DNA of 64,000 nucleotides from Bradyrhizobium sp. B124 (GCF_038967635.1 NZ_CP152413.1:2852001-2916000), one strand, 5' to 3'. Counted from the stretch's first letter, positions 35,026 to 44,427 are shown. A program made the numbers and translations. Notes: generated from the letters alone by a model not told the origin.

Positions 35026-38000
35026 TCAGGCATGTTGCGGCGGGGCAAGGGTGGCGACCTGATCAGCATGCACCGTGATGGCCGTGCCGCCATGTCCATC
35101 GCTCGCGGCGACGAAGGTGGATGCCATGTAGTTTCCGAGCAAGGCGATGCTGGCGGCGTGGACGCCGTCCGAAACCGAGAGCGATCCGCCTGCGGTGTTG
35201 CCGGCAAAGCCCACGGTTTGCCCAGCCGCAAAACTGATATTGGCGAAATCGATCGCGTCGGCTCCCGTCATGCCGGCGACGGTGCCGGAGAAGTCGGCGG
35301 GATCGTCGAGCTTCAGTGTCCCGGAGCCTGATGCGAAGGAGATTTGCGCCGAGCTCGGGGACGCAAGCTCGAGGGTCTGTCCGGCTGGAATGATCGGGGG
35401 ATCACTGATCTTGAAGGCGCTGGACCAGGCGCCCCAGACGGTCCCGTCATTGGCCTTGATCCAGAGCGTGTCCGTGTCAGACCCGACGTGATACGCAAGC
35501 TGGGAGAGCTGCGAGGCCGCGACGACGTTGTCCTGATTTGCTCCGAGCGCAACACCGTTCAGCGTGAAGTAGCCGTTGCCGCCTCCGCTATTCCAGACAT
35601 CATATGATGTCGCGGAACTGCCGAACGGATCCGAATAGGTGAAGAGCGAGGACACCGAGAACGTCTGGCCTTGAACGGACAGCGTGCTCGAATTGGTCGG
35701 GGTCACCACCGGACCCGTGTCCACCGGCGCAGTCACGGTGAAAGCACTTGACCATGATCCCCAGACGGTGCCGTCGTTCGCGCGGACCCACAGCGTGTCC
35801 GCGCCCGAGCCGGATTGATAGCTCAGCGACGCCAGCTGGGCCGCGGTGAGGTAATTGTCCTGGTTGGGCGCAAGTGCCACCCCGCTCAAAGCAAAATGCC
35901 CGCCACCTGTGCCGGTGTCCCAGACGTCATATTGGGTCGCGGCGCTGTTGAACGGATCGCTGTAGGTGAACAGCGACGAGACCGCATAGCTCTGACCGTG
36001 AGCCGCAACGATGCTCGACACCGCTTCAACGGGCCCGCTGTCAAGGGGAGCATTGACGGTGAAGGCGCTCGACCACGCCCCCCACAGCGTGCCGTCATTG
36101 GCCCGGATCCAGAGCGTGTCGGTCCCCGAGCCGGATTGATAGGTCAATGACGACAGCTGCGCGGCCGTGACGTAATTGTCCTGATTGGCCGACAGCGCCG
36201 ACCCGTTCAGAAGGAAGCGTCCGCCGCCTGTGCCCGTATCCCAGACGTCGTATTGGGTCGCAGCGCTGTTGAACGGATCGCTGTAGGTGAACAGCGACGA
36301 GGCAGCATAGCTCTGGCCGTGGGTCGCAATGATGTTCGACACCGTCTCAACGGGTCCGCTGTCGAGGGGAGCATTGACGGCGAACGCGTTCGACCACGCG
36401 CCCCACACAGTGCCGTCATTGGCGCGGATCCAAAGCGTGTCGATGCCGGACCCGGATTGATAGGTCAATGACGACAGCTGCGCGGCCGTGATGTAATTGT
36501 CCTGGTTGGCGGGCAGCGCCACGCCGTTCAGGAGGAAGTGGCCGCCGACGGTGCCGCTATCCCAGACATCGTACACGGTCGCAGCGCTGTTGAACGGATC
36601 GCTGTAGGTGAACAGCGACGAAGCCGCATAGCTCTGGCCATGCGCCGCGACGATGTTCGACACCGTCTCAACGGGCCCGGTGTCAACCGGCGCATTGACG
36701 GTGAAGGGGCTCGACCACGCTCCCCACACGGTGCCGTCATTGGCGCGGATCCAGAGGGTGTCGATGCCGGAGCCCGATTGATAGCTCAACGAGGCCAGTT
36801 GCGCGGGCGTGATGTAGTTGTCCTGGTTGGCGGGAAGCGCCACCCCGTTCAGAACGAAGTGTCCGCCACCGGTTCCCTTGTCCCAGACGTCATATTGCGT
36901 TGCAGGATTGTTGAACGGATCGCTGTAGGTGAACAAGGACGAGGCCGCATAGCTCTGGCCATGCGCCGCGACAATGTTCGACACCGCCTCGACGGGACCG
37001 GTGTCGACCGGCGCCGTGACAGTGAAGGCGTTCGACCACTGTCCCCACACCGTGCTGTCGTTGGCCCGGATCCAGAGCGTGTCCGCGCCGGAGCCGGATT
37101 GATAGGTCAATGACGACAGCTGCGCGGCCGTGATGTAGTTGTCCTGATTGGCGGCAAGCGCCACCCCGTTCAGAACGAAGTGGCCGCCACCGGTGCCGCT
37201 GTCCCAGACATCGTATTGGGAGGCCGCGAGGCCGAACGGATCGTAATAGGTGAACAGCGAGGACACGGCAAAGCTCTGGCCGTGCGCTGCCGTCATGTTT
37301 ACGCCCGTCACCACGGGCCCTTCAGGGGTTGCCGTAAATTCGGTCCAGGCGCTCCAGAATACGCCGTTGAACGCCTCCACCCACAGCTGGTCGCTCCCGG
37401 GACCGAACTGATAGGCAATGCTGGACCACTGTGAGGCAGCGACGTCGATCTCGACCCCGTTCGCCTGCGCCACCCCGCCCACAGTGAAGTGGCCGTTACC
37501 GGTGGAGTCCCAAAGCGCATATTCGATGATGGGCAGAGTACCGCCCGTCGTATAGAACATGGACGACGCTGCAATCGAGGTTTGCACGCGGCCGGTTATG
37601 TTTGACGCGACCACCGTGGGCGCGACGTCGACGGCGCCGGAATTGTCGATGACGAAGTCGCCGCCCTCACTGGCGATCTGTGTCAGCGAAACCTCAAATT
37701 GCACATCCCAGTTCTGGCCGGGATAGCTGTTTCCCCATGGATTACGAACGATGAAATTGCCCGTCGCGCTGTCATAGCCGACGATCCCGAACGCGTGATC
37801 CGGGACCAACTGGATGTTTCCGGCACTGTCATACGTGTACGGCGACGTTGAAGGAATCTCGAGGGTGACGTCGTCGTGGCTGGAGAGTGCCGCGATATAG
37901 ACGGACTTGTTGCTGTACCAATTGGACGCGCTGCTCAGATAATAGTTGACGCTCGTCGCGTCGGTCAGATTCTCGAAGACATTCGTCGGGGGATCAGCGG

Positions 38001-38799
38001 AGATATTGTTGTAGCTGTTGACGGCCGGGTGCCCGATCTGCCCCGTTGCGCTGAGCTGCGCGTAGGCCTTTTCCACCACGGCAACCCACATCGCAGTGGG
38101 TTGCTCATTGTAGTTGTGGCCATAGTCAAGTTCGGTGCCACTGACGACCGGAAACTCGTCATTGACGGTTTCCCATGTCTCCTGACCATTGACATAGAAG
38201 CGCACGCCATAGGTGCCGTTTCCATTGTCCACGATCATGGAACTCATGACCTGAGGATGAAAGACGACGACGTCGATCAATCCCGACATCAACTCGCAAT
38301 CGCCGTCTGCGCCCTGACAAATGTCGTTGACGGTGGCCGCGCCCGCCGAAGAATACAACGGCCCGACAACCGCGCTGTAGCCCTGCAATGTCCAGCCGCT
38401 CCCGCCTGCATCGGGCGGCAAAGTCGGATCCGGAAGATCGGTCCCCTGAAACCACTTTCCGATCAGTTCAGACATCTGCGTCGACGTCGTGCCAACCTGC
38501 AGATTGCCGAGCGTGATGTGAGCAGTGCCGCCCCCTGTCCAGGTGGCGTTCGCCGGATTCCCATCTACGAGCTGGACGAAGAGATGGGAGACATAGTCCG
38601 ATGTGTAGAGGCCGCTGTTCAGATTGGCCGCAATCAGCTGCAGCGAGTTCAGCTCATTCGCGGTGACACTCCCGCGATTGGCGACATCCGCCAGCAACTG
38701 GATGGCTTCCGCGTCGGTGAAAACGCCGTCCGCAGCAAAGTTGAGCATGTCGGACTTGATGCCGCTGTCGACCAGGGAATTGACCCAGCTTGCCGTCAT
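35026..38799 (-). CDS. Calpain-like cysteine protease with seven ~107-residue repeats, probably secreted
   Basis: 1257 residues. Residues ~125-385 form a calpain (C2)-like domain: catalytic Cys168 in DICQGADGDCELMSGL, His335 in PDHAFGIVGYD and Asn353 in RNPWGNSYPGQNWD, the order and spacing of the Cys-His-Asn triad. Residues ~392-1140 are seven repeats of ~107 residues (SSLFTYSDPF, YDVWD, HFxLNGVAL, DTLWIRANDGTVWG blocks), the first and last divergent. The end (LLGNY...ASDGHGGT) resembles C-terminal modules of large rhizobial proteins that may be type I secreted. No Sec signal is seen. The start at 38799 follows GAAGGAATTCC. No secretion genes or inhibitor lie nearby. The target is unknown. 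Confidence 0.85.
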   Translation of the reverse strand: MTASWVNSLVDSGIKSDMLNFAADGVFTDAEAIQLLADVANRGSVTANELNSLQLIAANLNSGLYTSDYVSHLFVQLVDGNPANATWTGGGTAHITLGNLQVGTTSTQMSELIGKWFQGTDLPDPTLPPDAGGSGWTLQGYSAVVGPLYSSAGAATVNDICQGADGDCELMSGLIDVVVFHPQVMSSMIVDNGNGTYGVRFYVNGQETWETVNDEFPVVSGTELDYGHNYNEQPTAMWVAVVEKAYAQLSATGQIGHPAVNSYNNISADPPTNVFENLTDATSVNYYLSSASNWYSNKSVYIAALSSHDDVTLEIPSTSPYTYDSAGNIQLVPDHAFGIVGYDSATGNFIVRNPWGNSYPGQNWDVQFEVSLTQIASEGGDFVIDNSGAVDVAPTVVASNITGRVQTSIAASSMFYTTGGTLPIIEYALWDSTGNGHFTVGGVAQANGVEIDVAASQWSSIAYQFGPGSDQLWVEAFNGVFWSAWTEFTATPEGPVVTGVNMTAAHGQSFAVSSLFTYYDPFGLAASQYDVWDSGTGGGHFVLNGVALAANQDNYITAAQLSSLTYQSGSGADTLWIRANDSTVWGQWSNAFTVTAPVDTGPVEAVSNIVAAHGQSYAASSLFTYSDPFNNPATQYDVWDKGTGGGHFVLNGVALPANQDNYITPAQLASLSYQSGSGIDTLWIRANDGTVWGAWSSPFTVNAPVDTGPVETVSNIVAAHGQSYAASSLFTYSDPFNSAATVYDVWDSGTVGGHFLLNGVALPANQDNYITAAQLSSLTYQSGSGIDTLWIRANDGTVWGAWSNAFAVNAPLDSGPVETVSNIIATHGQSYAASSLFTYSDPFNSAATQYDVWDTGTGGGRFLLNGSALSANQDNYVTAAQLSSLTYQSGSGTDTLWIRANDGTLWGAWSSAFTVNAPLDSGPVEAVSSIVAAHGQSYAVSSLFTYSDPFNSAATQYDVWDTGTGGGHFALSGVALAPNQDNYLTAAQLASLSYQSGSGADTLWVRANDGTVWGSWSSAFTVTAPVDTGPVVTPTNSSTLSVQGQTFSVSSLFTYSDPFGSSATSYDVWNSGGGNGYFTLNGVALGANQDNVVAASQLSQLAYHVGSDTDTLWIKANDGTVWGAWSSAFKISDPPIIPAGQTLELASPSSAQISFASGSGTLKLDDPADFSGTVAGMTGADAIDFANISFAAGQTVGFAGNTAGGSLSVSDGVHAASIALLGNYMASTFVAASDGHGGTAITVHADQVATLAPPQHA
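35396..37626 (-). repeat. Seven-unit tandem coding repeat, 321-base period
   Basis: Units of 321 bases (107 codons). Units 2 to 6 are close to identical in protein and DNA; unit 1 (nearest the protease) and unit 7 (nearest the C-terminus) have diverged. The gradient suggests recent unequal recombination in the middle of the array. Assemblies may miscount units. Confidence 0.88.
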
Positions 38800-39189
38800 G
38801 GAATTCCTTCGCAAATCTTGACGCGATGCGATTGCTGTCGGCCAGGCCTGTCCTGCCGAGGTTGCGCGCGTTCCGTCGCGACGAATCCAGCAATAGATTG
38901 CGTAACTATCGCCATAGTTGTGAACGAATTCGGGACCCGTGTCGATCTTGCCGACCGCGGCCAAAAGCCAAAGCAGCCCGCATGATCGTGAAGATTCGTT
39001 AACGTCTGCCTGATGCGCGGCCCGCCACCCGGGATCGAGGCGGGGTTTGGCCCCGACCGCAGCGCCGGGTCCCCAGGGAAGCCGAACCTGGTCCGGGTTC
39101 CCTGCAGCGCATCAGCCGCGCCGCCGTCCCTTCGATGCCCCGGCTCGCGCGGCATAAAGGCAGGGCTGAGCGCCGCCGGCCCGCTCGCA
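38800..39189. other. 390-base gap between protease and IclR genes
   Basis: No gene recognised. A perfect AACTAT-CGCC-ATAGTT palindrome (38904-38919) lies ~105 bases before the protease start and may be a regulator site. The part from 39000 to 39189 is GC-rich and featureless. Confidence 0.4.
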
Positions 39190-39999
39190 TCACGCGCGTT
39201 CGAGAGCAGCCGGCTCGGCACCCTGAAATCCCAGCAGAACTGAAATCTGCCGGCCGGCCTCGCGCACGAGCCTTGAAAATTCCAGCAGCTTCTGCTCGTC
39301 GATACGCGCGCCCGGTCCGTAGAGGCCGACCGAACCGACGACGTCGCCGCGGTGATCGAAGCAGGGCGCGGAGACCGCGACCGTGCCGGCGAAGATCTCG
39401 CTGTGGCTGGTCGCGTAGCCGTTGCGCCGCGCAAATGCCAGGGCTTCCTCCAGCCGCGCACGGTCGGCGCTGTTCGGTATGGTGGCGAGGAGTTCGGCCT
39501 GCCGCGCCGGGTCCATGAAGGCCAGCATCGCCTTGCCGGTCGAGCCCCGGGTCAGGCTCAAACTGTCGCCGACGCCGCGGCTGATCGAGAGCACGTGACG
39601 GCTCTGGCATTCGAGGATGCAGATGCCGCGATCCTCCTGCACGCGGAACAGCGCCGCGGTCTCACCGGTCGCCTCGCGCAGGCCTTCGACGACGGGGCGT
39701 GCGATCGCGACGACCTCGAGCCCCGTCAGCCAGACATGGGACAACTTCATCACGCCGTGGGACAGCCGAAAGCGCTGCGGGTCGCCTTCGGCCTGAATCA
39801 GGTCGCGCTGCGCCAGCGTCTGCAACAGACGATAGAGCGTCGGCCGGCTCAGCCCGACGCGCTTCTGGATCTCGATCACGCTCATCGCCGGCTGATCGGG
39901 CGTGAAACATTGCAGGATCGCGATCGCACGGTCGACCGCGCGCACGCCTGACACCCCCTGCTCCGCGTCGTGAGCTTCCGCCTTCGGTTTCTTCGCCAT
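39190..39999 (-). CDS. IclR family transcriptional regulator
   Basis: 269 residues. Winged HTH at ~20-80 (VRAVDRAIAILQCFTPDQPAMSVIEIQKRVGLSRPTLYRLLQTL) and an IclR effector domain (~95-255: GETAALFRVQEDRGICILECQSRH, then TVAVSAPCFDHRGDVVGSVGL). It is divergent from the catabolic cluster at 40135-46038, and two palindromes lie in the spacer, so it very likely controls that cluster in response to an aromatic compound. The start at 39999 (MAKKPKAEAH) removes a short Cys-rich stretch that an upstream ATG at 40053 would add. Confidence 0.93.
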   Translation of the reverse strand: MAKKPKAEAHDAEQGVSGVRAVDRAIAILQCFTPDQPAMSVIEIQKRVGLSRPTLYRLLQTLAQRDLIQAEGDPQRFRLSHGVMKLSHVWLTGLEVVAIARPVVEGLREATGETAALFRVQEDRGICILECQSRHVLSISRGVGDSLSLTRGSTGKAMLAFMDPARQAELLATIPNSADRARLEEALAFARRNGYATSHSEIFAGTVAVSAPCFDHRGDVVGSVGLYGPGARIDEQKLLEFSRLVREAGRQISVLLGFQGAEPAALERA

Positions 40000-40072
40000 C
40001 CGTTCACATCCGCAAATTCGGCAGGGCGCGCTGCAACCAGCGCGCTTGACCAATCGGGCCGCATGGATACTA

Positions 40073-40109
40073 TCTCATATTATGAGAATAATGTCCACTA
40101 AATGGACAT
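40073..40109. promoter_or_regulatory. Two perfect palindromes, candidate IclR operators
   Basis: TCTCAT-ATT-ATGAGA (40073-40087) and ATGTCCA-CTAAA-TGGACAT (40091-40109) sit side by side in the divergent spacer. The second covers an in-frame ATG at 40102, which argues that translation starts later, at the TTG at 40135 preceded by GGGAGGATTGGAA. Confidence 0.7.
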
Positions 40110-40134
40110 ATCAAAAATGACGGGAGGATTGGAA

Positions 40135-41358
40135 TTGCTTCAGACAGACGCCACGCGCAGCTGGTCCGCGATCGCCGTGCTGATGCTCTCGACGTCGCTG
40201 GCGTATGCCGCGCCCGATGGTTCGGGCATCTCCGACGGCGTGGTGCGGATTGCGGTCCTGGGCGATTACGGCAGCGGCCGCGATCTCGGCGGGCCGGGCT
40301 CGGTGACCGCCGCCAGGCTTGCCGCCGCGGATTTTCACAACAAGGTGCTGGGCAAGCCGATCGAGATCATCTCGGCCGATCACCAGAACAAGCCCGACGT
40401 CGCGGTCGGGATCGCCCGGCAATGGTTCGACGTCGAGCATGTCGACGCGGTGACCGATCTTGCGGTGAGCTCGGTCGGCCTCGCCGTCGCCGGGCTCGCA
40501 ACGCAGAGCAACCGGACCGCGCTGGTCTCGGGCGCCGCGACCTCCGATTTGACCGGCGACAAATGCTCGCCGGTTATCACGCATTGGGCCGACGACACCT
40601 ACGCGCTGTCGGCCGGACTGGTCGGCGAGCTGAGCCGCCGCGTCGGCAAGGAATGGTTCTTCGTCGCGGTCGACTATTCGTTCGGCACCGCCATGGTGAA
40701 GGATGCTTCGCGCGCGGTGACCGATGCCGGTGGGAAGGTCGTCGGCGCGGTGCGCTATCCCTTCAACACCACCGACTTCTCGTCCTTCCTGCTGGCGGCG
40801 CAGAATTCCGGCGCCAAGGTGGTGGCACTGGCCGGCACTGGCGCCGACACCGTCAACGCGGTCAAGCAGACCCACGAATTCGGCCTGCAACAGGGCGGGC
40901 AGACCATCGTCGGCATGCTGACCTTCATCTCCGACGTCCATTCGATCGGCCTGCGCGATGCGCAGGGCATGTACATCGCGTCTCAATATTATTGGGATGA
41001 CGACGACGGCACCCGCGCCTTTGCCAAGCGCTTCATCGAGATCGAGAAACGCGAGCCGACCAAGCTGCAGGCCGCGACGTACGCAGCCGTGCGGCACTAT
41101 CTGAAGGCGATCGAGGCCGGCGGCAGCGACGAGGCCAAGGCGGTGAATGCCGAGATGCGCAAGCTGCCGGTCGATTTCTTCGGCCGCCCCGCGCACGTCC
41201 GCAAGGACGGCCGTGTCGTCTACGACCTGTCGCTCTATCGCGTGAAGAAGCCGGACGAGAGCAAATATCCCTGGGACTACTACCAGAAGATCGCGGTCAT
41301 TCCCGGCGATAAGGCATTCCGCCCCGAAGGAACGGGCGGCTGCAAGCTCGACAAATAG
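40135..41358 (+). CDS. Periplasmic LivK-like binding protein of the catabolic cluster
   Basis: About 407 residues. A signal peptide (SAIAVLMLSTSLAYAAPD) precedes a type I Peripla_BP_6 fold (GVVRIAVLGDYGSGRDLGG...AARLAAADFHNKVLGKPIEIISADHQNKPDV). Binding proteins of this group in aromatic clusters take up benzoate-like compounds. No permease or ATPase lies with it, so it must share them with another locus. I chose the TTG at 40135 because the ATG at 40102 lies in an operator and lacks a ribosome site; TTG has GGGAGGA six bases before it. First gene of the IclR cluster. Confidence 0.88.
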   Translation: MLQTDATRSWSAIAVLMLSTSLAYAAPDGSGISDGVVRIAVLGDYGSGRDLGGPGSVTAARLAAADFHNKVLGKPIEIISADHQNKPDVAVGIARQWFDVEHVDAVTDLAVSSVGLAVAGLATQSNRTALVSGAATSDLTGDKCSPVITHWADDTYALSAGLVGELSRRVGKEWFFVAVDYSFGTAMVKDASRAVTDAGGKVVGAVRYPFNTTDFSSFLLAAQNSGAKVVALAGTGADTVNAVKQTHEFGLQQGGQTIVGMLTFISDVHSIGLRDAQGMYIASQYYWDDDDGTRAFAKRFIEIEKREPTKLQAATYAAVRHYLKAIEAGGSDEAKAVNAEMRKLPVDFFGRPAHVRKDGRVVYDLSLYRVKKPDESKYPWDYYQKIAVIPGDKAFRPEGTGGCKLDK

Positions 41359-41416
41359 GACGCACCACCATTCGCCGCGACGCACGGTCGCGCATGCGAG
41401 AAACAAGGAGGAGCCG

Positions 41417-42766
41417 ATGCCGCTTCGCAACGATTTCGATCAGCTTGTTGACGTCAAGGGTGGCTTCATCAGCCGCGAGATCTTCGTGGACGCCGATATC
41501 TACCGGCAGGAACTCGACAAGGTCTTCACCCGCGCCTGGCTGCTGGTCGGCCACGAAAGCCTCGTGCCCAATCCGGGCGACTTCTACACCTCGCGGATGG
41601 GCGAGGAATCCGTCATCCTCTGCCGCGACAAGAAGGGCGAGATCCACGTCTTCCTGAATTCGTGCCGGCACCGCGGCATGAAGGTGTGCCGCTACGAGCA
41701 GGGCAACACCTCGCTGTTCACCTGCCCGTATCACAGCTGGACCTACACCACCGACGGCAAGCTGCAGGGTGTTCCGCTGCACCGGACGCTTTATGACGGC
41801 GTGCTCGACCGCGAGGCCAACTCGCTGGTCTCGGTGGCGAAGCTCTGCAACTACAAAGGCTCGATCTGGGCGACCTGGGACAAGGATGCGCCCGACTTCA
41901 TCGCCTATCTCGGCGATGCCAGGATCCATCTCGACCAGGCGCTCGACTGCCGCGACGGCCGCGAGGGCGGCTCCGAGGTGATCGGCGTCCACAAATGGGT
42001 ATTCCCCGCCAACTGGAAATTCGCCGCCGAGAACTTCCTCGGCGACACCTATCACAATCCGAGCCACCGCTCGGTCGATCTGATCGGCATCGGACCGAGC
42101 GCAGCCGCCGGCAAGAAAGGCCGCCGCGACGACGAACTGGAGAAGGCACAGCACGTCTGGATCAGCTTTCCTGGAGGCCACGGCGTGCACAGCGCGATCC
42201 AGCCGGAAGCCAACGAATACACCGAGTCCTTCCTCGACAATCCGATCCTCGAACAATACTTCCGGCACTGTTTCGAGGAGCGCAAGCGGCGGCTCGGCGA
42301 AGGCGCGCGGCTGCTGCCCTTCGTCGGCACGATCTTCCCGAACACCTCCTATCACGGTCGTCAGCCGCGCGGACTTTGCGCCTGGCATCCGCACAGCCCG
42401 ACCTCGACCGAAGGCTGGCGCTTCTTCCTGGTGGACAAGGACGCGCCACAGGAAGCCAAGGACTATCTGCGCCACTACTACATGCGCTACTCCGGCCCGG
42501 CCGGCATGACCGAGCAGGACGACATGGAGAACTGGCTCTATGCGACCGCCGCGAGCACCGGCACGGTCGCGCGGCGCTATCCCTTCAACTATCAGCAGTC
42601 GATGGGCGCCTACGTCACCGATCATCCGCTCGGCGGCGATGTCTCCACGCAAGTCACCGAGCAGATCGCGCGCGGCTTCTACCGCCGCTGGTCCACCTAC
42701 ATGCAGGGCGGCGGCTGGCACGAGCTGCTTGGATCCCCTGCCGGCAACCGGGAGGCCGCAGAATGA
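41417..42766 (+). CDS. Rieske aromatic-ring-hydroxylating dioxygenase alpha subunit
   Basis: 449 residues. The Rieske [2Fe-2S] site is C83-R-H85 and C103-P-Y-H106 (NSCRHRGMKV...FTCPYHSW). The catalytic domain includes NWKFAAENFLGDTYHNPSHRS, giving the two His of the mononuclear iron facial triad; the acidic ligand lies further on. Such enzymes add O2 to aromatic rings to form cis-diols. It is the first enzyme gene after the binding protein, with an AAGGAGGAG site. The start of the next gene overlaps its stop (ATGA). No ferredoxin or reductase gene lies in the cluster. Substrate unknown. Confidence 0.95.
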   Translation: MPLRNDFDQLVDVKGGFISREIFVDADIYRQELDKVFTRAWLLVGHESLVPNPGDFYTSRMGEESVILCRDKKGEIHVFLNSCRHRGMKVCRYEQGNTSLFTCPYHSWTYTTDGKLQGVPLHRTLYDGVLDREANSLVSVAKLCNYKGSIWATWDKDAPDFIAYLGDARIHLDQALDCRDGREGGSEVIGVHKWVFPANWKFAAENFLGDTYHNPSHRSVDLIGIGPSAAAGKKGRRDDELEKAQHVWISFPGGHGVHSAIQPEANEYTESFLDNPILEQYFRHCFEERKRRLGEGARLLPFVGTIFPNTSYHGRQPRGLCAWHPHSPTSTEGWRFFLVDKDAPQEAKDYLRHYYMRYSGPAGMTEQDDMENWLYATAASTGTVARRYPFNYQQSMGAYVTDHPLGGDVSTQVTEQIARGFYRRWSTYMQGGGWHELLGSPAGNREAAE

Positions 42767-43569
42767 CCGCGCCCCGAAAAACCATCCTCGTCAGCGGCGG
42801 CACCTTCGGCATCGGCCGCGCGATCACACTCGGCCTCGCCCGCCGCGGCCATGCGGTGGTGGCGTTCGGCCTCGAGGCGCCTCAGGTCTCGAGCACCGCG
42901 CAGAACGCCATCCCAGCTCTACGCGAAGAGCTCGATCGCGAAGGCCTGTCCGCCGAATTGATGGAAGCCGATGTGTCGCAATCGGGTGATGTCGGCAAAG
43001 TGGTCGCGCAGGCCATGGCGCGGTTCGGCCGCATCGACGGCGTCGTCAACAATGCCGCGATCGGTCCGCTCGGCACCGTGCTCGACACCGACGAGGCGCT
43101 GTTCGATCGCATTATCGCCGTCAATCTGAAGGGACCATACCTCACCAGTCGCGCGGCAATTCCCCATATGATCGCACAGGGCGGCGGCTCGATCGTCAAC
43201 ATCGGATCCGGCGCCGGCTGGGGCAAGCCGAACATGGCGGTCTACAGCGCGAGCAAGGGCGGCGTTGTCGCGTTGAGCGCCGCGATGGCCTACGACTTTT
43301 TCCACCAGCACATCCGCGTCAACACCGTGATCCCCGGTGGTGGCGGCATCGTCAGCGGCATGAGCCTCGGCCGGGTCGGCGGCGACGCCGCGCGCTTCGG
43401 CAAGGGCGCGCCGGGCACCGCCGCGGGCCGGGTGGCCGCCGGCGACGACATCGCCAATGTCGTGGCCTTCCTGCTGTCGCCGGAAGCCGAAACGCTGTCC
43501 GGCACCGTGATCGACGTCGGCTGCTTCGCGCAACAGGGCGGACCGATTCCGCCCGCTCCGGCGGCCTGA
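42763..43569 (+). CDS. SDR, probable cis-dihydrodiol dehydrogenase
   Basis: 268 residues, classical SDR: cofactor site VSGGTFGIGRA, NNAAIG, Ser in VNIGSGAG and catalytic Tyr-x-x-x-Lys in VYSASKGG are intact. Coupled to the oxygenase alpha gene by a four-base overlap, an arrangement in which the SDR oxidises the cis-diol back to a catechol-type product. A GxGG run in the PG loop (VIPGGGGIV) is unusual. The function is inferred from context. Confidence 0.9.
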   Translation: MTAPRKTILVSGGTFGIGRAITLGLARRGHAVVAFGLEAPQVSSTAQNAIPALREELDREGLSAELMEADVSQSGDVGKVVAQAMARFGRIDGVVNNAAIGPLGTVLDTDEALFDRIIAVNLKGPYLTSRAAIPHMIAQGGGSIVNIGSGAGWGKPNMAVYSASKGGVVALSAAMAYDFFHQHIRVNTVIPGGGGIVSGMSLGRVGGDAARFGKGAPGTAAGRVAAGDDIANVVAFLLSPEAETLSGTVIDVGCFAQQGGPIPPAPAA

Positions 43570-43600
43570 CAACCCCGCGATCCCCGATGAGGAGATACCG

Positions 43601-44194
43601 ATGACGACGACGGTTCAGGATCATGACAAGCAAGCGCAGGCTGCCGGCGCCACGATCGAACGATCGGCGGCCTATTACCGCCTGAAGGCCGATGTCGAGG
43701 ATTTCTACTACCGCGAGGCCGACCTGCTCGATGACCGGCGCTTCCGCGACTGGCTCGAGCTGCTCGCCGAGGACGTCAGCTACTTCATGCCGATCCGGCG
43801 CAACGTGAAGTTCGGCCAGCAGGCCGCACGCGAGAACACCAAACGGGGTGAAGGCATCAGCTGGTTCGACGAGGACAAATGGACGTTGACCAAACGGGTC
43901 GAACAGATCCTGACCGGCGTGCATTACGCCGAGGAGCCGCTGTCGCGGATCACACACATGGTCAGCAACGTGCAGATCAAAGGCGCGCGGCCGGATATCG
44001 CCGCGGCGCGCGAGCTCGATGTCACGAGCCGCTTTCTCGTCTACCAGAACCGCGTCGAGTACGAGACCTACATCTTCGTCGGCCGCCGCAACGACACGCT
44101 GCGCCTGACCGACGACGGCTGGAAGATCGCGAGGCGCGAGATATTGCTTGAACAGAATATCCTGCTGGCCAAAAATCTCACCACGTTCTTCTGA
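43601..44194 (+). CDS. Aromatic-ring-hydroxylating dioxygenase beta subunit
   Basis: 197 residues of the ring_hydroxyl_B fold: YRLKADVEDFYYREADLLDDRRFRDWLELLAEDVSYFMPIR at the N-terminus and YETYIFVGRRNDTLRLTDDGWKIARREILLEQNILLAKNLTTFF at the end are typical. It supports the alpha subunit in an alpha3-beta3 oxygenase. Follows the SDR by 31 bases with a GAGGAGATACC site. The order alpha, SDR, beta is less usual. Confidence 0.95.
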   Translation: MTTTVQDHDKQAQAAGATIERSAAYYRLKADVEDFYYREADLLDDRRFRDWLELLAEDVSYFMPIRRNVKFGQQAARENTKRGEGISWFDEDKWTLTKRVEQILTGVHYAEEPLSRITHMVSNVQIKGARPDIAAARELDVTSRFLVYQNRVEYETYIFVGRRNDTLRLTDDGWKIARREILLEQNILLAKNLTTFF

Positions 44195-44209
44195 GCAAGG
44201 TGTGGTGCG

Positions 44210-44404
44210 ATGATTGACGTGACGGCGATCAAGGTCGGGACGCGGCTGAAACTGGAGGCGGGCGTCGTCGCCGAGGTGGTGGAGAACATGGACGATGGCC
44301 AGTGGCTGCAGGTGCGTTATCTGGAGTCCCCTGCCCGTCCGGGCGATGTGGGCACGGTGGAGCTTTGCCATGCCCAGGACGTCGTCGATGTGCTCAGCGA
44401 CTAG
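44210..44404 (+). CDS. Small protein of unknown function in the catabolic cluster
   Basis: 64 residues (VGTRLKLEAGVVAEVVENMDDGQWLQVRYLESPARPG...). A compact beta-rich sequence with no signal peptide or Cys cluster; I do not recognise a family. It is 15 bases past the beta subunit gene, with an AAGGTGTGG site, and reads as part of the operon. It may assist the oxygenase or be a regulator of its assembly; neither is shown. Confidence 0.8.
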   Translation: MIDVTAIKVGTRLKLEAGVVAEVVENMDDGQWLQVRYLESPARPGDVGTVELCHAQDVVDVLSD

Positions 44405-44427
44405 TTCCAGCCAACGGACGATCGATC

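Noticed and set aside
35396..37626. Regular repeats considered as a CRISPR-like array
   Set aside because: Period is 321 bases, repeats are coding and in frame, and there are no short spacers or cas genes.
41995..42762. Upstream part of a long plus-strand frame ending at 43569
   Set aside because: It is an out-of-frame reading of the Rieske gene; only the part from 42763 is the SDR.
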